From: an uncultured Sutterella sp. | GTDB taxonomy: Bacteria; Pseudomonadota; Gammaproteobacteria; Burkholderiales; Burkholderiaceae_F | DNA length: 8,866 nucleotides | Assembly: GCA_902493085.1 (NCBI GenBank) | Contig: CABUOH010000031.1 | Coordinates: 1-8,866 of the forward strand | Direction of reading: 5' to 3' | Part shown: positions 1-6,097 of the stretch, one piece after another | Numbering within the stretch: the stretch's first letter is position 1 | Layout: every line of letters starts with the position of its first letter | The notes under the pieces: generated by a model | The model's database searches: none | What the model saw: only the letters and a program-made list of their open reading frames with translations | Told to the model about the DNA's origin: nothing | Made by a program: the position numbers and the translations under genes

Positions 1-962
1 TCTTCTACAACGAGAAGACCGCCATGCTCGCGGGACGCCTTGCGCTTCGCACGCACTTCGAGCGCGTCTTTCTTTCCAACTCAGGCGCCGAGGCCAACGA
101 GTGCCTGATCAAGACCGCCCGAAAGTGGGCTTCCGACACCAAGGGAGAAGGCGAGCATCCCTTCGTCACGCTCGTCAACAGCTTCCACGGCCGCACGCTC
201 ACGACCGTCACCGCGACGGGGCAGGATGCCTTCCACAAGTTCTTCGGCCCCTTCACGCCGGGTTTTCGCTACGTGCCCGCGGGCGACCTTGCCGCTCTTG
301 AAAAGCAGCTTGACGCCGAAGACTGTTCGGCCGTGCTGGTTGAAATCGTTCAGGGCGAAGGCGGCGTGCGCGCGCTCGACGCGGATTATCTCAAGGCCGT
401 CGAAGCGCTGTGCCGGGAGAAGAACGTGCTCTTTTGCGTCGACGAAGTGCAGACGGGCAACGGCCGCACGGGCACTTGGTTTGCCTACGAGCAATTCGGC
501 CTCACGCCGGACATCGTCTCCACCGCCAAGGGACTCGGCAACGGCCTTCCCATCGGCGCAACCCTCATGGGTCCGAAGACGGCCGAGGTGCTGACGCCGG
601 GCACGCACGGCTCGACCTTCGGCGGCAATCCCGTCGCCTGTGCGGGTGCGCTCAGCGTGCTCGAACAAATCGACGACGCCTTCCTCGAGACCGTCAAGCA
701 AAAGGGCGCCTGGCTGATGAGCGAACTCGAAAAGATCCCTGGCGTCAAGGACGTCTCCGGCCTCGGGCTCATGCTCGGCTTCTCCGTTGAAGGGTGCAAG
801 TCCGCCGACATCAAGGCAAAGGCCCTCGAAAACGGGCTCGTCGTGCTCACCGCCAAGGACAGGCTGCGTCTCCTGCCGCCGCTCGCCATCACCGAGGAGG
901 AGCTCTCCGACGGCCTGCTGCGCCTCGCGGCCGCCATCAAGGCGGTTCAAAAGGCCGCCTGA
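1..962 (+). CDS. argD: Acetylornithine/ornithine aminotransferase, 5'-truncated by the window edge
   Basis: A class-III (fold type I) PLP-dependent aminotransferase. ArgD converts N-acetylornithine and 2-oxoglutarate to N-acetylglutamate semialdehyde and glutamate in cytosolic arginine biosynthesis, acting in reverse in the synthetic direction; some members also act on succinyl-diaminopimelate or ornithine. The reading frame is open from base 3, giving 319 visible residues; the family is usually about 390-400 long, so roughly 70-80 N-terminal residues lie outside. Visible motifs, numbered in the fragment: FYNE at 1-4, the cofactor phosphate-binding NSGAEANE at 26-33, SFHGRT, FCVDEVQTGNGRTG with the pyridine-binding Asp147, and STAKGLGNG with the Schiff-base Lys176 (codon 528-530), then HGSTFGGNP. 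The C-terminus (RLLPPLAIT) is typical and complete. A hairpin follows 22 bp after the stop. ArgD is the best fit; succinylornithine or ornithine transaminases of the same family cannot be excluded without the N-terminus and operon context. Confidence 0.88.
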   Translation, partial: FYNEKTAMLAGRLALRTHFERVFLSNSGAEANECLIKTARKWASDTKGEGEHPFVTLVNSFHGRTLTTVTATGQDAFHKFFGPFTPGFRYVPAGDLAALEKQLDAEDCSAVLVEIVQGEGGVRALDADYLKAVEALCREKNVLFCVDEVQTGNGRTGTWFAYEQFGLTPDIVSTAKGLGNGLPIGATLMGPKTAEVLTPGTHGSTFGGNPVACAGALSVLEQIDDAFLETVKQKGAWLMSELEKIPGVKDVSGLGLMLGFSVEGCKSADIKAKALENGLVVLTAKDRLRLLPPLAITEEELSDGLLRLAAAIKAVQKAA

Positions 963-984
963 CAAACGAAAGCCGTAAAAAAAT

Positions 985-1019
985 GAGCGGCGGGTGCGCA
1001 TTGCACGCATCCGCCGCTC
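985..1019. terminator. Hairpin downstream of argD, A-tract on the left side
   Basis: Arms at 985-998 and 1006-1019 pair over 14 bp with one G-U pair around a 7-nt loop. The position, 22 bp after the argD stop, suggests a transcription terminator. On the plus strand the hairpin is followed by TCTCAG and not by a T-run, so it is a poor classical intrinsic terminator for argD. On the minus strand it is followed by a run of seven T (complement of 977-983), so by sequence it would end leftward transcription better than rightward transcription. Confidence 0.65.
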
Positions 1020-1143
1020 TCTCAGACCCCCAACAGCGCGGGCGGAGATGTACCCGTTGGAAAGGCACCAAGAAACCCTTCCCTTGCGCGCCCCGCGGAC
1101 GACCCCCGTTGTCCTTTGTGCGAGGCGTTGGCTTTCGCTGTCG

Positions 1144-1171
1144 TTGAAAATATCTTGCCATACATGAGAAT
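1144..1171 (+). promoter_or_regulatory. Putative sigma-70 promoter overlapping the Fur-type box
   Basis: A -35-like TTGAAA (1144-1149, 5 of 6 to consensus) is separated by 16 bp from a -10-like GAGAAT (1166-1171, 4 of 6). A transcript would begin near 1178. The -10 element lies inside the palindromic operator, the arrangement expected for repression by a Fur-type regulator. The minus strand offers no equally good hexamer pair with normal spacing. The call rests on consensus matching alone. Confidence 0.45.
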
Positions 1172-1179
1172 GATTCTCA
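1165..1179. promoter_or_regulatory. Fur-type operator (perfect 7-1-7 palindrome)
   Basis: The sequence TGAGAATGATTCTCA is a perfect inverted repeat with 7-bp arms around one central base. It matches the 7-1-7 description of the Fur box (TGATAATnATTATCA) with one symmetrical change in each arm (T to G, and its partner A to C). Fur represses iron-regulated promoters when bound to ferrous iron. The box overlaps the -10 region of the plus-strand promoter candidate. Zur and PerR operators have related symmetry, so the exact metalloregulator is an inference. Confidence 0.75.
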
Positions 1180-1331
1180 ATAGCAAAAACGGCTTTTCTT
1201 CATAGAATCTTCCTTTTTCTTGACATTAATCAACATCGCCTCACCTCGATGCCGGCTTCAGCACCAGACGATTCAGGGATGCCAAATAGAAACAGGCGGT
1301 GCGTCCCTGAGGGCGCACCGCCTGTTTTTTG
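1178..1331 (+). ncRNA. Candidate Fur-regulated small RNA
   Basis: Predicted from context, not from similarity to a known RNA family. A promoter-like element overlapped by a Fur-type palindrome lies at the 5' end, and a strong intrinsic terminator with T6 lies about 150 bp downstream on the same strand, with no credible protein-coding gene between. The predicted transcript of about 150 nt starts with an A/U-rich segment containing U-rich runs near 1193-1221, plausible Hfq-type sites. It then forms a small hairpin at 1234-1251 whose arms CATCG and CGATG hold the loop CCTCACCT, which contains most of the anti-Shine-Dalgarno UCACCUC. The terminator helix and U-tail close the molecule. Loops of this kind are a known way for small RNAs to block ribosome binding sites. 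The 5' end is inferred from the -10 position. Confidence 0.5.
1290..1330. terminator. Strong bidirectional intrinsic terminator
   Basis: Arms at 1290-1303 and 1314-1327 pair perfectly over 14 bp; pairing of TCC with GGG can extend the helix to 17 bp around a CTGA tetraloop. On the plus strand it runs directly into T6 (1325-1330), an excellent terminator for a rightward transcript such as the proposed small RNA. On the minus strand the hairpin is followed by a T-rich tail (CTGTTTCTATTTGG), 21 bp beyond the kinase stop codon, so it can also end the parE-parC-kinase transcript. Confidence 0.88.
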
Positions 1332-1350
1332 ATGGGTTCTCCCTGCCTGA

Positions 1351-3255
1351 TCAGGGCTGCTCGTGCCTGGCCTCTTCGGAGAGCGTGAGCACGACGCGGG
1401 TGCCGCCCGCGGGCGAGATGCGCTCGACCTCGACGAAGGCCCCGATGCGGGATGCGCGCTCGGCCATGATCGAGAGCCCCACGTGCTGCCCCTTGCGTTC
1501 GGCGACGAGCGCATCGTCGATGCCCACGCCGTCGTCGGTGATCGTCACCTTGAGATCGGCGTTGTTTTCGATGCGTATGTCGACGTTTTCGGCATGAGAA
1601 TGCTTGCGGACGTTGGAGAGCGCCTCCTGAATGATGAAGATCACCTGAAGTTTTTGGCGCGGCGTGAGCTGAGGGCCGCGGCCCGAGACGCGAAGCCGCG
1701 CATTCATGCGGGACTGCCCCTCGAAGCGGTCGATCACGGTGCGCACGCCCTCGATGAAGCCCTCCTTGTGGAGGCGTTCGCGGAAGTTGAGAAGGAGTTC
1801 GCGCACGTCCTCATAGCATTCCTGAACGCCCGTGCGGATGGCGGACAGTGACTCGTCGCGAAGCGCCACGTCGTTCGTGCGGATGGCGTCCGAGAGGAAC
1901 TGCACCTGCAGATTAAGGAAGGAGAGCGCCTGCGCGATCGAATCGTGCAGCCCCTGCGCAAGAAGCTGGCGCTCCTGAACCACGGCGTACTGGCGGTCTC
2001 GCTCGATGAGACGATTGCTCGCCACGGCGACGCCGAAGTGCGTCACAAAGTTTTCCAGCAGGCGGATGACCTGTGTCGTCAGCTGCGGACTCTCCTTGAA
2101 AAAGAGCGTGAAGATGCCCAGGTCGCCCGGCGTCGAGCGGATCTGGAAGCTGTAGGCGGTCTTGAAGCCTGCATCGGCAAAGCGCTTCGAGAGATCGTCG
2201 TCGAGTTCCGTGAGCTGGAAGCAGACCGGATAAGTCTTCGAGAGGACGGAGGGGATGATGCCGGCGTCGCCGGGCAGATCGTTCACCACCTTGACCAGAT
2301 CCACCGAAAGGCCTTCGGCCGTGAGCAGCTGCATCGAATTGTTTCGTCCCGTGAGAAGCTGGAGCGTGCAGGCATCGGCCTCGGTCTGGCGCATGATGCG
2401 CGAGACGAAGCCGTCGGCCAGATCGTCAAGGCTGCGCTGCTGCGTGAAGTAGGAGGTCATCTCATAGAGCTGCGCGAGATGGCTGTTCTTTTCCTCGACG
2501 CTTGCGGTCTTTTCAGCCACCTTCTGCTCGAGATTGTCGTAGGAGTCCTTGAGACGGGCGGCCATTTCGTTGAAGCCCGCTGCGATCTCGCCGATTTCGT
2601 CCTCGCTTCGCACTTCGGTGCGGGCCGTCAGGTCGCCCGAAGAGAGCCGCCCGATGGCGCCGCCGAGCTTCTCGAGCGGACGGATCACCCAGCGGAGCAA
2701 AAGCGCCATGATTGCAAAGAGGCTTCCGATCGCCAACACGATGAGAAGTCCCTGGAGGTAGCGCAGCTGCCAGAGGAAGTGCGCGCGGTACTCGTCGATG
2801 TCGTTGGTGAGCGCGGCGAGCTTCTCGACATAGAGATTGACGTCGCCCATCATCGGCTCATGAGTGCCGCTGCGCGCGGCGGTGAGATGCGGAAGCACGG
2901 ACTGCTTCCACTCCTCCTCGATGTTGCGCAGCGAGGATCGGATGGCCTCGGTTTCGGGCACGAGAAGCGGACGCCACTGATCCCCCTTCCGAAGAAGGTC
3001 GAGACTCGCGTTGACCGTTCTCACCTCATTGTCGAAATCCCTGTTGTCATACTGCGGCAGCGCGTAGAGCGCCGTGCGGAAGACGTGGAAGCGGATGTCT
3101 GCAATGATGTTCGTCGCGGCCGACGAACTCTCAAGCTTCCAGTTGAGCATCATCGTGTAGCCGATCGTGGTCACGATGAAGCTCACCCAGATGAGCGTGA
3201 GAAGCAGGAGCCTCGCCGAGAGGCTCTTGAAAAAGCGGAGAGTTTTGAATTTCAC
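1351..3255 (-). CDS. NarX/NarQ-like membrane sensor histidine kinase
   Basis: A 634-residue inner-membrane sensor kinase of the HisKA_3/HPK7 class, which autophosphorylates on His and passes the phosphate to a NarL-type response regulator. Order: TM1 about 15-37, periplasmic sensor about 38-163, TM2 about 165-190, HAMP 190-240, signalling helix 240-268, GAF-like domain about 275-410, dimerisation domain with GLHDSIAQAL (His437), and a GHKL ATPase with EALSNVRKH at 544-552, DDGVG at 574-578 and GQHVGLSIMAERA at 589-601. Just after TM1, residues 47-63 resemble the NarX/NarQ P-box that binds nitrate: IADIRFHVFR keeps the arginine equivalent to NarX Arg54, but Ile stands where NarX has Lys49. The start is GTG at 3255, supported by GGAAGGA 8 nt upstream. 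It lies 42 bp behind parC on the same strand with no obvious terminator, so it is probably the last gene of that operon. No response regulator lies in the window. The family call is firm; the ligand is inferred. Confidence 0.9.
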   Translation of the reverse strand: MKFKTLRFFKSLSARLLLLTLIWVSFIVTTIGYTMMLNWKLESSSAATNIIADIRFHVFRTALYALPQYDNRDFDNEVRTVNASLDLLRKGDQWRPLLVPETEAIRSSLRNIEEEWKQSVLPHLTAARSGTHEPMMGDVNLYVEKLAALTNDIDEYRAHFLWQLRYLQGLLIVLAIGSLFAIMALLLRWVIRPLEKLGGAIGRLSSGDLTARTEVRSEDEIGEIAAGFNEMAARLKDSYDNLEQKVAEKTASVEEKNSHLAQLYEMTSYFTQQRSLDDLADGFVSRIMRQTEADACTLQLLTGRNNSMQLLTAEGLSVDLVKVVNDLPGDAGIIPSVLSKTYPVCFQLTELDDDLSKRFADAGFKTAYSFQIRSTPGDLGIFTLFFKESPQLTTQVIRLLENFVTHFGVAVASNRLIERDRQYAVVQERQLLAQGLHDSIAQALSFLNLQVQFLSDAIRTNDVALRDESLSAIRTGVQECYEDVRELLLNFRERLHKEGFIEGVRTVIDRFEGQSRMNARLRVSGRGPQLTPRQKLQVIFIIQEALSNVRKHSHAENVDIRIENNADLKVTITDDGVGIDDALVAERKGQHVGLSIMAERASRIGAFVEVERISPAGGTRVVLTLSEEARHEQP

Positions 3256-3263
3256 GGCGTGAA

Positions 3264-3270
3264 TCCTTCC
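3264..3270 (-). promoter_or_regulatory. Ribosome binding site deciding the GTG start of the kinase
   Basis: The minus strand reads GGAAGGA here, 8 nt before the GTG at 3255. The nearby upstream ATG overlapping this motif is out of frame with the kinase, so GTG is the best start and places the first residues (MKFKTLRFF) directly before the first membrane segment. Confidence 0.65.
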
Positions 3271-3297
3271 ATGAGCCGGTCCTTCCGGTCGGCCGTG

Positions 3298-6081
3298 TCA
3301 GAGAAGAGTGGGGTTTTCGTCCTCGACCTCGATCGTCAGTCCGCCCTCCGTGCCCGCCTTGGGCGAGCCGTCGGATCCGGTCTTGGCGGGCGACATCGCA
3401 GCAATCGCCTCCACCGTCCAGGTGACGCCGATCTGACGTCCCTTGCGGGCGCGCTGCATGCGGAACTCCTCAAACGACTTGCGCGTGATCTGCACCTCCC
3501 GCGGCTTGCCGCCTCGGCCCGTGCCCGATACGATGAGCCCCCGCTCGTCGACGAGCGTCATGCCGATCATCTTCTCGCCGGGCTCGAGCTTCACGAGCGA
3601 AACGCCCATGCCGCCATTGGAGAGTCTGCGGATCTCGTCGTGTTCGAAAACCACGAGACGGCCCTTTTCGGTGAGACAGGCCAAAAGCGGCATGGCGGCG
3701 CACCCTTCGGCGGGCGGCATCAGCGTGACGCCGTCGGCCATGCGAACGAAGGTGCGTCCGATGCGCTGCGAAGCCTTGAGGTCGCCGATCGCGCACTTGA
3801 GGCCGAGACCGTCCGTCGTGCCGAGCACGACATCCTCCTTCTCGCGGCCCGCAAAAACGCCCACGAAGCGCTTCATGCCCTTGTCAAGATCGAAGAAGGA
3901 CGTGACCGGCAGGCCGTCGCCCCGCCCGCCCGGAATGGCGGAAACCTTGCAGGTGTAGACGCGCCCCGTGTCGGTCAGGAAGCTGATGTCGTCGACCGTG
4001 CGGCACTCGACGGCGCGCTCGAAGCCGTCGCCCACCTTGTAGCTCAAGAGCGTGCAGTCATGACCGTGCCCCTGACGGGTTCTCAGGAAGCCCTTCTGCG
4101 AGAGCACGACCGTGACGGGTTCGTCAACGACGTGCTGCTCGGCCTGCACGATGCTCGCCTCTTCAATGAGGGTGCGGCGCTCGTCGCCGAAGGTCTTGGC
4201 GGCCTGTTCGATCTCGCGGGCCACGGTGCGGCGCAGCACGCCGTCGCTCGCCAGAATGCGCTCGAGCGACGATTTTTCCTTGTTGAGCTCGGCGAGCTCC
4301 TTCTCGATGGCGATCGCGGCAAGACGCGCAAGTTGGCGGAGCCTGATTTCTAGGATGTCGTCCGCCTGACGCTCGGTGAGGCGGAATTCCGTCATGAGCG
4401 CAGGCTTGGGCTCGTCGCTCTGCCGGATGATCTCGATCACGCGGTCGATGTTGAGGAGGACGAGCGCACGGCCTTCGAGCACGTGAATGCGGTCGTTGAC
4501 CTTGTCGAGCCTCGCCTGCGTGCGGCGGCGAACGGCCTGCAGACGGAAGGCGATCCATTCGCGGATGATGTCCAGCAGGTTCTTCTGCTTGGGCTTGCCG
4601 TCGTTGCCGAGCATGACGAGGTTGACCGAGACGTTCGACTCCATCGACGTCTGGGAAAGAAGCGCCGTCACGAACTCCTCGCGGTCGATGCGGCTGCTCT
4701 TGGGTTCGAAAACGAGACGCACGGGCTTCTCTTCGGTCGACTCGTCGCGCACGCGGTCAAGAATGGCGAGCATGGCGCCCTTGGCCTGCTGTTGCTTCGA
4801 CGAAAGCGTCTTCTTGTCCTTTTTGGCCTTCGGATTCGTGATGGCCTCAATCTGATTGAGCACGTCCTGCGAGGAGGAAGCGGGCGGCAGTTCGTCGATC
4901 ACGAGCTGCCACTGGCCTCGGGCGAGATCCTCGAAGTGATAGCGGGCCCGCACGGTGAGCTTGCCGCGTCCCGTGCGGTAGATGTCGCGAATCACGCTTC
5001 TCGGGCTGATGATCTGACCGCCGCACGGGAAGTCGGGCGCAGGCAGCACGGCGAGCACCTCGTCGAGCGACGCCTCGGGCTTGTCTATGAGGAGCGTGCA
5101 GGCGGCCGCCACCTCGCGCAGGTTGTGCGAGGGAATGTCGGTCGCCATGCCCACGGCAATGCCCGACGAGCCGTTGAGAAGCACGAAGGGAAGCTTCGCG
5201 GGGAGCACCACGGGCTCCTGGAAGTTGCCGTCGTAGTTGGGCGTGAAGTCGATGGCACCCGTGTCCACTTCCTCAAGCAGCAGGCTGGCGATCGGCATGA
5301 GGCGGGCTTCGGTATAACGCATGGCGGCCTGAGAGTCGCCGTCCCGGCTCCCAAAGTTGCCTTCGCCGTCAATGAGCGGATAGCGAAGCGAAAAGCTCTG
5401 CGCCATGCGCACGAGCGCATCGTAGACGGACTGATCGCCGTGCGGATGATACTTGCCGAGCACGTCGCCCACGACGCGCGCGGACTTGACGGCCTTCGTC
5501 CCCGCCTTGACGCCCATGCGCTCCATGTCGATCAGAATGCGTCGCTGCACGGGCTTCTGGCCGTCGGAGACGTCGGGCAGCGCACGACTCTTGACCACGG
5601 ACATCGCATATTCGAGATAGGCGCGGCTCGCATAGCGCGCGAGCGTCAGCTGGCCGTCGGATTCGACGCCGCCCGTCATCACTTCGTCAACGCGCGCCCC
5701 CAAGGGCGACGCCTCCTTCTCGTGATCGTCCTGCAGGGCATCGTCATCCTCACCGTCGCCTTCCGGCTCGTCGGCGCCCAAGCTTTCGTCCCCGCTCTCG
5801 TCTCCGGAGACTTTTTCCAAAGAGGCCGGATTCGGCGCCCGTGCCGCACCGATCTCCTCCGCCGCCTCAGTCTGCTCCCCGGCTTCGTCGAGAAGCGCAG
5901 CCTGAGCCGGCATCTTCTCTAGCGTCTTCGCCTTTTTGCCGCCGGACTTTCCGCCGACCTTCGCGCCCGCGGGCGCATCCGGGGCCTTTTTCACATCGTC
6001 TTCGTAAACCAGCGTCAGGTCGCCGAAGAGGCCGCCGTCCTCCTGAGCCTCGGGATTGAGGCCGCTCTTTTTTCTTGCCAT
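3298..6081 (-). CDS. parC: DNA topoisomerase IV subunit A with long N-terminal extension
   Basis: ParC is the DNA breakage-reunion subunit of topoisomerase IV, which with ParE decatenates daughter chromosomes. From the ATG at 6081 the protein has 927 residues against about 750 for E. coli ParC. The family core begins near 144 (QLTLARYASRAYLEYAM). It includes GQKPVQRR, the helix-turn-helix segment GKYHPHGDQSVYDAL (210-223) and AAMRYTEARL with the DNA-linking Tyr256. A coiled-coil/tower region and a C-terminal beta-pinwheel (about 650-885) follow; no canonical GyrA-box (QRRGGKG) is visible, favouring ParC over GyrA. Residues 1-143 are an extra low-complexity segment: lysine-rich near 31-56, then very acidic at 92-124. 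Residues matching E. coli ParC Ser80 and Glu84 are Gln217 and Asp221. The start follows GGAGAG by 7 nt and sits 16 bp behind the parE stop, showing co-transcription. An in-frame open stretch further upstream overlaps parE and lacks such support. Confidence 0.95.
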   Translation of the reverse strand: MARKKSGLNPEAQEDGGLFGDLTLVYEDDVKKAPDAPAGAKVGGKSGGKKAKTLEKMPAQAALLDEAGEQTEAAEEIGAARAPNPASLEKVSGDESGDESLGADEPEGDGEDDDALQDDHEKEASPLGARVDEVMTGGVESDGQLTLARYASRAYLEYAMSVVKSRALPDVSDGQKPVQRRILIDMERMGVKAGTKAVKSARVVGDVLGKYHPHGDQSVYDALVRMAQSFSLRYPLIDGEGNFGSRDGDSQAAMRYTEARLMPIASLLLEEVDTGAIDFTPNYDGNFQEPVVLPAKLPFVLLNGSSGIAVGMATDIPSHNLREVAAACTLLIDKPEASLDEVLAVLPAPDFPCGGQIISPRSVIRDIYRTGRGKLTVRARYHFEDLARGQWQLVIDELPPASSSQDVLNQIEAITNPKAKKDKKTLSSKQQQAKGAMLAILDRVRDESTEEKPVRLVFEPKSSRIDREEFVTALLSQTSMESNVSVNLVMLGNDGKPKQKNLLDIIREWIAFRLQAVRRRTQARLDKVNDRIHVLEGRALVLLNIDRVIEIIRQSDEPKPALMTEFRLTERQADDILEIRLRQLARLAAIAIEKELAELNKEKSSLERILASDGVLRRTVAREIEQAAKTFGDERRTLIEEASIVQAEQHVVDEPVTVVLSQKGFLRTRQGHGHDCTLLSYKVGDGFERAVECRTVDDISFLTDTGRVYTCKVSAIPGGRGDGLPVTSFFDLDKGMKRFVGVFAGREKEDVVLGTTDGLGLKCAIGDLKASQRIGRTFVRMADGVTLMPPAEGCAAMPLLACLTEKGRLVVFEHDEIRRLSNGGMGVSLVKLEPGEKMIGMTLVDERGLIVSGTGRGGKPREVQITRKSFEEFRMQRARKGRQIGVTWTVEAIAAMSPAKTGSDGSPKAGTEGGLTIEVEDENPTLL

Positions 6082-6088
6082 GTCCTGT

Positions 6089-6094
6089 CTCTCC
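6089..6094 (-). promoter_or_regulatory. parC ribosome binding site
   Basis: The minus strand reads GGAGAG 7 nt before the ATG at 6081, inside the 16-bp gap after the parE stop. It fixes the ParC start at MARKKSG and shows that the long N-terminal extension is very probably translated. Confidence 0.7.
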
Positions 6095-6097
6095 AGC

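Larger units (their letters stand above)
963..1350. other. Intergenic region between argD and the convergent kinase gene
   Basis: This 388-bp stretch separates two convergent protein genes and has no convincing coding frame. It contains the argD-proximal hairpin, a GC-rich segment of about 120 bp (roughly 1023-1143) in which I see nothing identifiable, an abrupt change to AT-rich sequence from about 1144, a promoter-like element with a Fur-type box, a U-rich segment, a small C-rich-loop hairpin and a strong terminator. The organised order of promoter, operator, structured segment and terminator argues for a small RNA gene and not for simple spacer DNA. Confidence 0.7.

Noticed and set aside
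81..1010. A 309-codon minus-strand open frame opposite argD
   Set aside because: The plus strand encodes an intact aminotransferase with all active-site motifs, so this is a shadow frame.
1220..1225. Perfect TTGACA -35 hexamer
   Set aside because: No -10-like hexamer lies 16-18 bp downstream on the plus strand; likely chance within AT-rich sequence.
1178..1331. Direct RyhB, PrrF or NrrF homologue
   Set aside because: I can see no sequence match to the known cores of those RNAs; only the regulatory logic is shared.
1249..1332. A 27-codon plus-strand ORF starting ATGCCG inside the candidate small RNA
   Set aside because: It has no adequate ribosome binding site and runs through the terminator stem to its stop in the T-tract, so translation is implausible.
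1945..4353. An 802-codon open frame on the plus strand, antisense to the kinase and parC
   Set aside because: It crosses two well-supported minus-strand genes and their boundary, has biased low-complexity composition and no recognisable domain. Long antisense frames are expected from high third-position GC.
4483..5922. A 479-codon plus-strand open frame antisense to parC
   Set aside because: It lies entirely opposite conserved ParC sequence and has no recognisable motif; a codon-bias shadow.
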